IMG/VR virus record: IMGVR_UViG_3300049791_000122
Location: 1 to 20,577 of that record
Source of the DNA: a virus
Reading direction: 5' to 3' (one strand)
Length of the DNA: 20,577 nucleotides
Part shown: one piece after another, positions 1 to 5,711 of the stretch
Numbering within the stretch: position 1 is the stretch's first letter
How the letters are laid out: every line of letters starts with the position of its first letter
The notes under the pieces: generated by a model
Database searches by the model: none
The model's input: the letters and a program-made list of their open reading frames with translations, nothing else
Told to the model about the DNA's origin: nothing
Translations under genes and position numbers: made by a program

Positions 1-124
1 GGCCGGCATAGGTCGACTCGTCATAGGGGAGTTCCCGTTTCCTCGCCTTGCCGCCCGGCTCCTCAATTTTTCGCTTTGTTGTAGGCACGTACAGGACCGT
101 ACAACGCTCGTTGTTGTCGGTCAT
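1..124 (-). CDS. Partial leftward ORF of unknown function, cut by window edge
   Basis: A leftward reading frame opens at an ATG at 122-124 and stays open to the window edge (41 codons, starting MTDNNERC, later KRELPYDESTYAG). An AAGG lies about 3 nt before the ATG, a weak ribosome-binding site. A GTG at 86-88 is an alternative start and would place the upstream operator-like palindrome outside the coding region. By position, divergent from a Cro-like gene, a lysogeny repressor or another immunity gene would be expected, but the visible N-terminus has no recognisable helix-turn-helix, so no function is assigned. It could also be a chance frame. Confidence 0.35.
   Translation of the reverse strand, partial: MTDNNERCTVLYVPTTKRKIEEPGGKARKRELPYDESTYAG
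101..114. promoter_or_regulatory. Operator-like palindrome 1 (ACAAC-N4-GTTGT)
   Basis: ACAAC GCTC GTTGT is a perfect inverted repeat with a 4-bp centre. The same ten flanking bases recur at 147-160. Extra GTTGT half-sites lie at 78-82, 113-117 and 134-138. Two identical palindromes 46 bp apart between divergent reading frames are typical of operators for a CI/Cro pair; which protein binds is unknown. Confidence 0.55.
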
Positions 125-137
125 ACGCCTTGAGTTG

Positions 138-165
138 TTGACATTTACAACCTTAGTTGTAGATT
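138..165 (+). promoter_or_regulatory. Probable rightward early promoter (pR-like)
   Basis: A perfect -35 hexamer TTGACA (138-143) is followed, 16 bp later, by TAGATT (160-165) as a -10 candidate. Transcription would begin near 171-173, only a few bases before the ATG at 176, so the first message would be almost leaderless. The spacer holds an operator-like palindrome, which fits a repressed early phage promoter. This is read from sequence only. Confidence 0.6.
147..160. promoter_or_regulatory. Operator-like palindrome 2 inside the early promoter
   Basis: ACAAC CTTA GTTGT has the same arms as the palindrome at 101-114. It fills the spacer between the -35 and -10 candidates and touches the -10, so a bound repressor would block RNA polymerase directly. 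Confidence 0.6.
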
Positions 166-175
166 CTCGTCCCTT

Positions 176-418
176 ATGGATAAATTGCACGTTGCTGCGC
201 TCCGGCGCGCCATCTCGATCGCCGGCAATCAGTCCGCTCTCGCGGACGGCTTGGCGAGCTTTATGAAGCGCCCGACGATCAGTCAGCAGACTGTTTCCAA
301 ATGGCTCCGCGATGAAACGCTGATCGCAGCTGAGTACTGGCCTGCCTTCGAGCACGTCACAAACAATTGCGTCACTCGCGCGCATTTGCGGCCGGACGTG
401 TTCGGCCTGGCCGCGTGA
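176..418 (+). CDS. YdaS-like Cro-type transcriptional regulator
   Basis: This 80-residue protein matches the YdaS_antitoxin/Cro-like pattern. An N-terminal helix (ALRRAISIAGNQSALADGL) leads into a helix-turn-helix whose recognition helix is around ISQQTVSKWL (residues 35-44), followed by the typical tail in which charged and aromatic residues precede TRAHLRPDVF. Members are small DNA-binding proteins of lambdoid prophages that act as Cro-like repressors; some have been described as antitoxins, but no obvious YdaT partner follows. The ATG at 176 lies a few bases after the predicted transcription start and has no ribosome-binding site, so leaderless translation is likely. It probably binds the two palindromes just upstream; that is inference. 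Confidence 0.8.
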   Translation: MDKLHVAALRRAISIAGNQSALADGLASFMKRPTISQQTVSKWLRDETLIAAEYWPAFEHVTNNCVTRAHLRPDVFGLAA

Positions 419-606
419 GTTCTTTGTTTTCCGGAAGTATCGGGGAACGCGAGTCTTCTGTGTATCCATATGAACTTAATTCCTGTGATGGCTCCAGTAT
501 CGATACATGTATCTGCTGCGATACATCAGGATATCTCATGTTAGCTGTAGGAAATAGTCGACAGGACTACTGTGGAAAACGCGGGGATTTAACCAATACC
601 AGCTAG
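415..606 (+). CDS. Possible small Cys-containing protein, doubtful
   Basis: A 63-codon frame starts at a GTG that overlaps the previous stop by 4 nt (GTGA), the junction seen throughout this window. The product would contain a cysteine cluster (TCICCDTSGYL, residues 31-41) and resembles nothing I recognise. Codon use (many TCT, TTT, AGT, TAT) is unlike neighbouring genes, and the frame runs through several palindromes. It may be a regulatory stretch that happens to be open. Low confidence as a gene. Confidence 0.25.
   Translation: MSSLFSGSIGERESSVYPYELNSCDGSSIDTCICCDTSGYLMLAVGNSRQDYCGKRGDLTNTS
497..527. promoter_or_regulatory. Nested GATAC palindromes, possible operator
   Basis: GTATCGATAC (497-506) and GATACATGTATC (502-513) are two overlapping perfect palindromes, and a third GATACAT follows at 520-526. 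They lie in the AT-richer stretch between the YdaS-like gene and the zinc-ribbon gene. The spacing suggests a protein-binding site such as an operator for a second early regulator. Nothing else is recognised between 419 and 676 apart from the doubtful frame at 415-606. Confidence 0.35.
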
Positions 607-676
607 CCCGAGCCGGCGAACAACCTCGCGCGCCCGCACCGCGCATTGATGAAAACAGGCTACTGGGGTCGACGAG

Positions 677-850
677 TTGAACGAATCGAGCAACACACCT
701 TGCGGTCTATGCAAAGGCAAGCGCGTGCTCAGACGGCTGTTCGTACCGCCGTTGGCGTGTCCGTTCTGTAACGACCGCGGGCCGACACCGGCCGCAGCGA
801 ACGACGCGCAGTTCACGTGCGAGCTCGTCGAGATGAAGAGGGTGGCGTGA
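677..850 (+). CDS. Small zinc-ribbon-like protein
   Basis: A 57-residue frame starting at TTG contains two CxxC pairs (Cys9/Cys12 and Cys28/Cys31) in the order CGLC-N15-CPFC, followed by NDRG; this is the spacing of a small zinc ribbon or zinc-finger knuckle. A further Cys48 lies near the end. Upstream, GGGG at 665-668 sits 8 nt before the TTG and can act as a ribosome-binding site; the frame is closed further upstream by a stop at 650-652. It overlaps the next gene by 4 nt (GTGA). Its place at the head of the replication operon suggests a nucleic-acid-binding or accessory role, but no function is established. Confidence 0.6.
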   Translation: MNESSNTPCGLCKGKRVLRRLFVPPLACPFCNDRGPTPAAANDAQFTCELVEMKRVA

Positions 851-1218
851 CCGCGGTCAAACTGGAACGCGCCCGTGCCAGGCTCGCCCGGCGCCTATGG
901 ATGGTTCTGCTGGAACGAAATCACGCGCCCTCAATCGCGCGCTTTGCTGAAGTGAATCATCTCATCGCGCGCGCCCAATCGGTGCCGATTCAACAAATGG
1001 CCGCTGAGGGCGAGGTGCGCACGCTCCGACAACTTGAGCGAGATCGCGAACGGCTACTTAGCAAGATGCCGCCAGCCGACCTTGTGCGTGCGCTTCCGAT
1101 TGAAGTCGTGTTACCGCAAAAGTGGTGGGACCGGATATCCAACGATGAGTGGTACGCGCTCCGGGACCACGTGTCTCCGTATCCGGAAGATGCGACGCCG
1201 ACGGGAGCGGCTGAATAG
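847..1218 (+). CDS. Hypothetical phage protein, basic N-terminus
   Basis: This 123-residue frame uses GTG at 847, in the GTGA overlap with the previous gene and preceded by a good purine-rich ribosome-binding site (GAGGGTGG). An ATG at 817 in the same frame is possible but would lie inside the upstream gene. The N-terminus is Arg-rich (LERARARLARRLW), the middle is a charged helix (RTLRQLERDRERLLSKM), and the end holds WWDRISNDEWYALRDH. I do not recognise the family. Its position just before the initiator gene suggests a replication or regulatory accessory. It ends at TAG overlapping the next start by 1 nt. Confidence 0.65.
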   Translation: MTAVKLERARARLARRLWMVLLERNHAPSIARFAEVNHLIARAQSVPIQQMAAEGEVRTLRQLERDRERLLSKMPPADLVRALPIEVVLPQKWWDRISNDEWYALRDHVSPYPEDATPTGAAE

Positions 1219-2150
1219 TGGCTCGCTATCGCAAAGTCGACTCGCGCATCTGGAACGATGAGAAGTTCCGCTCGCTATCTGATGATGGCCAGCTCGTCTT
1301 TTTGTTCCTGCTGACTCACCCGCATCAGACGGCGCTTGGCGCCATGCGCGCAACAGTTTCGGGGCTCGCCGAAGAGAAGGGATGGCTTCCCGAAAGCCTT
1401 CCCGAAAGCCTTCCCGGAAGGTTCGACAAAGCCTTCACCGAAGTCTTACTGAGAGGGATGGTGAGGCACGACGCGAAGGCATCGTGCGTGTGGCTTCCAA
1501 ACTTTCTGAAGTACAACCGCCCGGAGTCCCCAAACGTCGTAAAGGCGTGGGCAAGTGCAGCGGATTTGATTCCTGAATGCGCACTGAAAATTGAATGCAT
1601 TCAATCCGCTAAAGCCTTCCTGAAAGGCTTCAAGGAAGCCTTTCGCAAAGCCTTTCGGGAAGCCTTCGGGGAAGGCTATACGAAAGACTATGCCTTATCC
1701 GGATCCGGAGCAGGAGCCGTAACAGGAGCAGGAGCCGATACTCAAGAGCAGCGCGCAAACCCGGCTGACGACGATCCATGTGGAAGCGAAGGAAAGCCCG
1801 CCGACCGTGACCCGACCAACCGCGAAGCGTTCGAGCGGCTGCGCGCTGGCTATCCGCTCGGGACCTACCCCCAGTCCGATTGGTTGCTCGGCGAACGCGA
1901 GGCATGCAAGCGCGTGGAGGAGGGCGAGGAAGGCTCCACCTGGGCCGACCTCGAGGCCGGCGTCCTGCGCTACCGCGACCAGCTCGTCGCACGCGGGAAG
2001 CTCGGCACCGAGTTCGTCTACTCGCCAAAGAATTTCTTCACCGTGCGCGAGAAACGCTGGCGCGACCCGTGGCCGCTACCGAGGACTACCGGCAAGCCGG
2101 AAGTCGAGCGCTGGCGCCCGCCACCCGAGCCCGAAGCAGGTACCGGCTGA
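1218..2150 (+). CDS. Phage replication initiator (lambda O-like) with embedded repeats
   Basis: A 310-residue protein. The N-terminal ~110 residues (MARYRKVDSRIWNDEKF..SDDGQLVFLFLLTHPH, then WLPNFLKYNRPESPN) match the winged-helix start of phage replisome organisers and O-like initiators, which bind origin repeats and recruit the helicase machinery. The middle is low-complexity: 4-residue repeats LPES (57-68) and KAFx/EAFx (132-159), then a Gly/Ala segment. The C-terminal third (about 200-295) is a charged helical domain with FVYSPKNFFTVREKRW. The repeats are mirrored in DNA as 12-bp iterons, like lambda O, whose gene contains ori. It starts with GTG overlapping the upstream TAG; GGGAG lies about 10 nt upstream. 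Its stop overlaps the next ATG by 1 nt (TGATG). Confidence 0.7.
   Translation: MARYRKVDSRIWNDEKFRSLSDDGQLVFLFLLTHPHQTALGAMRATVSGLAEEKGWLPESLPESLPGRFDKAFTEVLLRGMVRHDAKASCVWLPNFLKYNRPESPNVVKAWASAADLIPECALKIECIQSAKAFLKGFKEAFRKAFREAFGEGYTKDYALSGSGAGAVTGAGADTQEQRANPADDDPCGSEGKPADRDPTNREAFERLRAGYPLGTYPQSDWLLGEREACKRVEEGEEGSTWADLEAGVLRYRDQLVARGKLGTEFVYSPKNFFTVREKRWRDPWPLPRTTGKPEVERWRPPPEPEAGTG
1392..1451 (+). repeat. 12-bp iteron array 1 inside initiator gene
   Basis: Five successive 12-bp units run from 1392 to 1451. The first two are identical (GAAAGCCTTCCC), the third diverges (GGAAGGTTCGAC), the fourth is AAAGCCTTCACC and the fifth GAAGTCTTACTG. The core AAAGCCTTC occurs at 1393, 1405 and 1428. 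The repeats keep frame and encode LPES/LPGR/KAFT quartets. Confidence 0.75.
1590..1605. repeat. Perfect 16-bp palindrome beside iterons
   Basis: ATTGAATGCATTCAAT is a perfect 16-bp palindrome in the most AT-rich part of the initiator gene, 5 bp before the second iteron array. The half-site GAATGC also occurs at 1575-1580. Such sites at origins can bind initiator dimers or extrude a cruciform. Confidence 0.7.
1611..1694 (+). repeat. 12-bp iteron array 2 inside initiator gene
   Basis: Seven contiguous 12-bp units run from 1611 to 1694: AAAGCCTTCCTG, AAAGGCTTCAAG, GAAGCCTTTCGC, AAAGCCTTTCGG, GAAGCCTTCGGG, GAAGGCTATACG and AAAGACTATGCC. The core RAAGSCTTY is kept in the first five and decays in the last two. 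It shares the core with array 1 (1392-1451). The array encodes KAFL-KGFK-EAFR-KAFR-EAFG-EGYT-KDYA. Confidence 0.8.
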
Positions 2151-2635
2151 TGGACCTCGCGAAAGACTTCGACGCGTTTCAGGCGCTGCTCGACCAGCTC
2201 TGCGCTGTGTTCGACCGCCCGCCGGCGAAAAAGGAACTCGTGCAGGCGTACTGGGAGGCGTTGCGCTTCGCACCGTTCGGTGAAGTTGAGCGCAACGCGA
2301 ATCGCATCGTGCGCACGGCCACCAAAAGCGCGCGCTGGCCGAAGCCAGGCGACCTGCGCGATGAAGCTCCGGAGGAGCCCGCGCAGAAGTCCAGCAGCGG
2401 CGAGGCGGCATACCGCGCGGCGCTCGATCTCAACAAACGCACATGGGCAGAATTCGAGATGCGCGACCCGGCGCTATACGCAATCGAGATGGCCATCGCG
2501 CAATGCGGACGCTGTCTCGCCGCTGACCACGAGAGCACGCCGCAATTCGCTGAAGCGTTGAAGCTCGACCGCCGTTATCGGGATCGCCGACTGGCGCTTC
2601 ACGGTGAGCGCGCAGCCCGCGGAGCGCCGAAATGA
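2150..2635 (+). CDS. Putative replication accessory protein (helicase-loader-type, tentative)
   Basis: A 161-residue protein starting at ATG in a TGATG junction with the initiator gene; an open stretch upstream in the same frame lies inside that gene and is not used. The N-terminal ~75 residues (FQALLDQLCAVFDRPP, then LVQAYWEALRFAPFGEVERNANRIVR, then RWPKPGDLRD) have the pattern of small phage proteins encoded next to initiators, in which a helical domain with a YW..L and a PxPGDLRD motif resembles the start of G39P-type helicase loader/inhibitors. The C-terminal half is charged and helical, with CGRC (around residues 121-124). In lambda the gene after O is the helicase loader P, so the position agrees. 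The assignment is tentative. Confidence 0.5.
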   Translation: MDLAKDFDAFQALLDQLCAVFDRPPAKKELVQAYWEALRFAPFGEVERNANRIVRTATKSARWPKPGDLRDEAPEEPAQKSSSGEAAYRAALDLNKRTWAEFEMRDPALYAIEMAIAQCGRCLAADHESTPQFAEALKLDRRYRDRRLALHGERAARGAPK

Positions 2636-2793
2636 ACGCGCAGACCGTCTACGTGTTTCTCATCAGCCGCCCATGCGATCGCGGGTCCGCGTGGCCAGCG
2701 GTATACACCTCGAAGGAACTGGCCGAACAGGCATTCGGGCGTATATCCGACGTTGTCGAAGTGACCTTGCCCATTATCGAGACACCTCAGTGA
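2632..2793 (+). CDS. Small hypothetical protein, 53 residues
   Basis: A 53-residue frame (starting MNAQTVYVFLISRPCDRG, then AVYTSKELAEQAF) begins at an ATGA overlap with the preceding stop, with GGAG 7 nt upstream. The end forms a GTGA overlap with the next gene. The composition (beta strand, helix, beta strand) is that of a compact globular protein. The family is not recognised, but the two coupled junctions make it a convincing gene. Confidence 0.65.
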   Translation: MNAQTVYVFLISRPCDRGSAWPAVYTSKELAEQAFGRISDVVEVTLPIIETPQ

Positions 2794-3032
2794 ACCACGA
2801 ACTCGGCGAAGCCTGGCTGGCGAAACGATTGCTCGGCCATTGTGGCGTCGACGTCTTCGCCGGAACATTTGGTGCCGAGATCCGCCGCGAACGCATTCAG
2901 GCTGCGATTCTGGAACACGGGCTTGCGAGCGTCGTGCTGGGTCGTGGTGAATCTGGAAAGCCGGAGACGTATCAGATTGTTTTTCAGCGGCTGTATGAGA
3001 TGCCGCTTGTATCGAAGGCAGAACATGCATGA
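2790..3032 (+). CDS. Hypothetical phage protein, 80 residues
   Basis: It starts at GTG within the GTGA overlap with the previous gene and reads VNHELGEAWLAKRLLGHC through to LVSKAEHA; an ATG-started version beginning at 2604 would overlap two genes and is rejected. The N-terminal helix and the segment RIQAAILEHGLASVVLGRG look globular. No family is recognised. It ends in an ATGA overlap with the next gene. Confidence 0.6.
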   Translation: MNHELGEAWLAKRLLGHCGVDVFAGTFGAEIRRERIQAAILEHGLASVVLGRGESGKPETYQIVFQRLYEMPLVSKAEHA

Positions 3033-3244
3033 AAGTCGTAATCGACAAGAACGGCGCTATGGAGATTCGGCCGGAATCGCCGTTCGAAAACTATGCGTTG
3101 CGGAAATGGTGGGAAGACTGGCAGGCGCACAAGGTCACACTGCAAGTGTCGTGGCAGGACCCTGAGAAGCCGAATGGATACGTGCATGAACCATTAGCCG
3201 CCGACCTCAATTCATCAACAGTACCAACTTCGAAACAGGGGTAA
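3029..3244 (+). CDS. Hypothetical phage protein, 71 residues
   Basis: It starts at ATG in an ATGA overlap with the previous stop; GAAGG lies about 10 nt upstream. The sequence begins MKVVIDKNGAMEIRPESPFE and contains KWWEDWQAHKVTLQVSWQDP. Trp-rich strands suggest a small beta-rich fold. The function is unknown. It is followed by a 7-nt gap before the next gene. Confidence 0.6.
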   Translation: MKVVIDKNGAMEIRPESPFENYALRKWWEDWQAHKVTLQVSWQDPEKPNGYVHEPLAADLNSSTVPTSKQG

Positions 3245-3251
3245 CACCATC

Positions 3252-3929
3252 ATGGCGAAAGCGAAATCATCGAAGGCGAAGAAGAACGGCAAGGCCGCGG
3301 CAACGGAGAAGCGCGAGGTTCACACGCTCGACTGGCGCGACTGCCAGTTGCCGCCGAATATCAATTTCCGCACGCAGAAGCATGGCGACGAAGGCGTGCA
3401 GGCGACCGACATTCGGGTGAGCGAAATCGAACTCTCGAAGGACGAGATCGAAGCGCTTGCTCAGGAACAATACGCCTCACGCGTGCTGTGGGCGGCCGGC
3501 GGCCGCGGCAAGCCGGAACGTCCCACGCTCGAGAAATTCGAGCCGCTGAAGCTCACCGATCCGATCGAGTCCGCGCGCGTCGCGATTCGCGTCGGTGGCG
3601 AAGAGATCAAACTCGGCGTATCGAAGCTGAAGGCCGTGACGATTGCGCGAAAGATTGGCGGCGTTGTTCATCTGAGTTGCATGGTTCAGTCGACGCCGGC
3701 GATCAACGCGAAGCTTGCAGCGCTCATCGCCGGCATGGACGGCAAGGCGCGAATTCAGATTTCGTACGAGCACAATGCCGAGCAGCTCGAAGCGGATGTG
3801 ACCGCGGATCAGCCAGTGAAGAGCGACGCGGAAGCCGAGAAATTCGAAGCCGATGCGAAAGCACAGATCGAGGCGTTCCAGCGCGGCACGCCCATCAATG
3901 GCGAGAGCGGTGAGACCGGGGCCCACTGA
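3252..3929 (+). CDS. Hypothetical phage protein with Lys-rich N-terminus
   Basis: A 225-residue protein preceded by AGGGG about 11 nt before the ATG. The first ~20 residues are basic (MAKAKSSKAKKNGKAAATEK), which suggests nucleic-acid contact. The body has alternating strands and helices (TDIRVSEIELSKDEIEALA; SARVAIRVGGEEIKLGVSKLK; RKIGGVVHLSCMVQS; ARIQISYEH) and an acidic helical tail. It lies between the replication genes and rusA, where phages often carry recombination or single-strand DNA functions, but I see no diagnostic motif and assign no function. Confidence 0.6.
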   Translation: MAKAKSSKAKKNGKAAATEKREVHTLDWRDCQLPPNINFRTQKHGDEGVQATDIRVSEIELSKDEIEALAQEQYASRVLWAAGGRGKPERPTLEKFEPLKLTDPIESARVAIRVGGEEIKLGVSKLKAVTIARKIGGVVHLSCMVQSTPAINAKLAALIAGMDGKARIQISYEHNAEQLEADVTADQPVKSDAEAEKFEADAKAQIEAFQRGTPINGESGETGAH

Positions 3930-3937
3930 GGACTGAG

Positions 3938-4360
3938 ATGCCAGGCCCCGTCTACATGCGCCTGCCGTGGCCGCCCTCGATGAACCACTACTGGCTCTCG
4001 TTGCGGCGTGGCCCAATGGCTGGGCGCGTCGTGATTTCCGGCGACGGCAAGGCGTATCGAAAAGCGGTCGGGCAGATCGTCATTGCAGAACGGGTGCCGC
4101 GCAATCGACTTACCGGAAAGCTCGCGGTGTATGTCGTGGCCTTTCCGCCAGATCGACGCGCGCGCGATCTCGACAATCTCTGGAAGGCCATGCTTGATTC
4201 GATTCGACACGCGGCCGTGATCGTGGACGACTCTGAGATCGACGATCTGCACGTGGTGCGCGGGCCGGTTCGCAAGGATGGCGAGATCGTGATCGAGATT
4301 CGCGAGATACAAGGCGGCGCGACGGTCAGCGGCGAACTGTTCGGGGAGAAAGTCGCGTGA
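3938..4360 (+). CDS. rusA: RusA-family Holliday-junction endonuclease
   Basis: A 140-residue protein of the RusA family, dimeric metal-dependent nucleases that resolve four-way DNA junctions formed during phage recombination and replication. The start PWPPSMNHYW (residues 10-19) and the active-site block DRRARDLDNLWKAMLDSI (72-89) followed by VDDSEID (96-102) are diagnostic. By comparison with E. coli RusA, the catalytic carboxylates are probably Asp77, Asp79 and Asp97 or Asp98, with Lys83 as the conserved lysine. All key residues are present and the length is normal. A GAGG sits about 6 nt before the ATG. Its GTGA junction couples it to the following membrane protein gene. Confidence 0.93.
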   Translation: MPGPVYMRLPWPPSMNHYWLSLRRGPMAGRVVISGDGKAYRKAVGQIVIAERVPRNRLTGKLAVYVVAFPPDRRARDLDNLWKAMLDSIRHAAVIVDDSEIDDLHVVRGPVRKDGEIVIEIREIQGGATVSGELFGEKVA

Positions 4361-4698
4361 AGGAGTTCTTGAAAACGCTCGGAATCATCCTGCTCATCCT
4401 CTTTGTCATATTTTGCGCATTGGGCGCGTTGCTGAGCCACCAGGACCATGAGCGTGCCAAGAGAATCGCTCAATGCGGCTTGTATTCTGGTGATCGCGTC
4501 AAGACGGTGGTCGACGGGCTCGAAGGCATGGTGACGACCGGGAACGGCTATGGGGTGTTTGTTCGTTTTCGTTCTGACGCCCTTCGCACCGACACGCGCC
4601 TGCTCGGTTCAGACGGCACAATCTCACGCGAACCGTATGCGCTCGTGTACATGCAGTGCTACGAATTGAGACATGTGGAGCAGGTTGAGAAGCCATGA
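4357..4698 (+). CDS. Small membrane-anchored protein with SH3-like region
   Basis: A 113-residue protein starting at GTG in a GTGA overlap with rusA, with GGGGA upstream. Residues 8-26 (GIILLILFVIFCALGALL) form one transmembrane helix after a short Lys-containing N-terminus, so the body probably faces the periplasm or stays cytoplasmic as an anchored domain. The body (GDRVKTVVDGLEGMV, then GVFVRFRSDALRTDTRLLG) looks like a small beta barrel of SH3/KOW type. No lysis family is matched. The function is unknown. Confidence 0.6.
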   Translation: MKEFLKTLGIILLILFVIFCALGALLSHQDHERAKRIAQCGLYSGDRVKTVVDGLEGMVTTGNGYGVFVRFRSDALRTDTRLLGSDGTISREPYALVYMQCYELRHVEQVEKP

Positions 4699-4901
4699 GC
4701 CACCGCTACCCCGCCGGCACCCGCGTGCACTTCCGCTCCAGCAGCGACAGCACGAAAAGCTTCACTGGCCAGATCACGAGCTACTGCGCGAAAGGCGAGT
4801 ACGCGTTCATTCGCGACGACGGGCGCATGAAGCCAAGGCCAGTGGCGGTGACGCGCATCATCGGGTTTGCCATGGGCGCGGATGTGCCGAGGGTTGCGTG
4901 A
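4695..4901 (+). CDS. Hypothetical protein, 68 residues, beta-rich
   Basis: It starts at ATG in an ATGA overlap with the previous gene. The sequence (RYPAGTRVHFRSSSDSTKSF, then GQITSYCAKGEYAFIRDDGR) suggests a five-strand SH3-like barrel, as in the C-terminal part of the gene before it. The family is unrecognised. It is coupled by GTGA to the next gene. Confidence 0.55.
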   Translation: MSHRYPAGTRVHFRSSSDSTKSFTGQITSYCAKGEYAFIRDDGRMKPRPVAVTRIIGFAMGADVPRVA

Positions 4902-5548
4902 AAGCCGAAGATCTTATTTGCATTGCCTCGACACACGGCATCGATCTCAAGCGCATCGCCGGTATGTCCACGCCGACGCATGGCGTCAGCGTTCGTCGCC
5001 GATGTAGAACGCCCGAAGAAATTGCACGCGGCATTCCCGTGCGCGACACTGTGACCGGCACGGCCTCGCGCACCTTCCGCCGACCTGCGTGGTCACTCGC
5101 CGAGCTCGGGCAGGCCGCGCAGGGCGTGCCGCGCATCCCCTGGCTCGCGGCATGTTTCGCGATCGGGCGCGACGACCGCGTCTTCTGGGAACTGCATCGA
5201 GCGCTTCGGTACGAGGCCGAGCGGCTGCAACAGCAATACGAATGGCCTGCGCAGATCGTCGGCGCCGATGGCGCGCCACGGTTCTACATCGAAGCGATTG
5301 CACAACTCGTGCTCGACGAGGAGCGGCATTCGCACCTGTTCGCCGCGGCTCCGGCGACCGACAAGCGTCCCTCGCTATATGCGATCTATCTGCATATCGA
5401 GGAACCGCTCTGGAAGCGGCGAATCTTTCAGCGGTTCGACCTGCTCAAGCTCCGATATCTCGGCTGGCTCGATACGGCCAGCGCGATGATCCAGAGGAAA
5501 CTGTCACAGCGCGAGGACTCTGATGAGCCAGAGAAACGACGAGCGTAA
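4898..5548 (+). CDS. Hypothetical phage protein, 216 residues
   Basis: The chosen start is GTG at 4898 (VKAEDLICIASTHGIDLKR), in a GTGA overlap and preceded by GAGG; the same frame is open further upstream but only as a shadow of the preceding genes. The first ~70 residues hold basic stretches (GVSVRRRCRTPEEI) and the rest is helical, with SLAELGQAAQ, LVLDEERHSHLF and repeated aromatic/charged helices near the end (KRRIFQRFDLLKLRYLGWL). It occupies the place where lambdoid phages often encode a late antiterminator, but I see no Q, zinc or antitermination motif. The function is unknown. Confidence 0.6.
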   Translation: MKAEDLICIASTHGIDLKRIAGMSTPTHGVSVRRRCRTPEEIARGIPVRDTVTGTASRTFRRPAWSLAELGQAAQGVPRIPWLAACFAIGRDDRVFWELHRALRYEAERLQQQYEWPAQIVGADGAPRFYIEAIAQLVLDEERHSHLFAAAPATDKRPSLYAIYLHIEEPLWKRRIFQRFDLLKLRYLGWLDTASAMIQRKLSQREDSDEPEKRRA

Positions 5549-5711
5549 CGCGCGCATCTGCGAGTTGCGCGAGGCTGGACGCGCGCTCGAGCAGATCGGC
5601 GAACAGTTCGGCATCACGCGCGAGCGAGTGCGGCAGATTCTGAAGCGGCGGCCGATCGTTGTCGCGCAGTCTGAGGATGCCAAGCAGGCGATACGCGAGC
5701 CGCCGCCGTGA
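5523..5711 (+). CDS. Tiny sigma-70 region 4-like DNA-binding protein
   Basis: A 62-residue protein whose core (LREAGRALEQIGEQFGITRE, then RVRQILKRR; residues 15-43) has the helix-turn-helix signature of sigma-70 region 4, including the GITRERVRQI recognition helix that in sigma factors reads the -35 element. Region 2 is absent, so it is not a full sigma factor; it could contact RNA polymerase flap or a -35 site, or be a simple HTH. It overlaps the end of the previous gene by 26 nt, and GAGGA lies 5 nt before its ATG. It is followed by a GTGA junction. Confidence 0.7.
   Translation: MSQRNDERNARICELREAGRALEQIGEQFGITRERVRQILKRRPIVVAQSEDAKQAIREPPP

Larger units (their letters stand above)
1392..1742. 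other. Candidate phage origin of replication
   Basis: This segment combines two 12-bp iteron arrays, a perfect palindrome, a short AT-rich stretch (1563-1606) and a downstream pair of 18-bp direct repeats (1707-1724 and 1725-1742, 15 of 18 bases identical, starting GGAGCAGGAGCCG). In lambda and relatives the origin consists of iterons plus an AT-rich region inside gene O, and the protein binds its own gene. The architecture here matches that plan with a different iteron. The function is inferred. Confidence 0.55.

Noticed and set aside
1707-1742. Short direct repeats considered as a CRISPR-like array
   Set aside because: Only two adjacent in-frame copies without spacers, encoding a Gly/Ala segment; no cas genes anywhere in the window.
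1880-2149. N-terminal extension of the replication accessory protein
   Set aside because: The extension lies wholly inside the initiator gene and is Arg-rich shadow; the TGATG junction at 2150 is the natural start.
4357-4460. Lipoprotein signal in the RusA-adjacent membrane protein
   Set aside because: The residues before the cysteine (VIF-C) do not fit the lipobox, so a simple membrane anchor is preferred.
4357-4698. Membrane-anchored small protein as a holin
   Set aside because: Only one transmembrane helix with a sizeable beta-like domain, no endolysin nearby, and located in the early operon; no evidence for lysis.
4673-4897. N-terminal extension of the 216-residue hypothetical protein
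   Set aside because: It is a His/Arg-rich shadow of the SH3-like genes; the GTGA junction at 4898 with GAGG fits the operon pattern.
4898-5548. Late antiterminator Q by position
   Set aside because: No Q-family or zinc motif is visible; only synteny supports it, so it is left as unknown.
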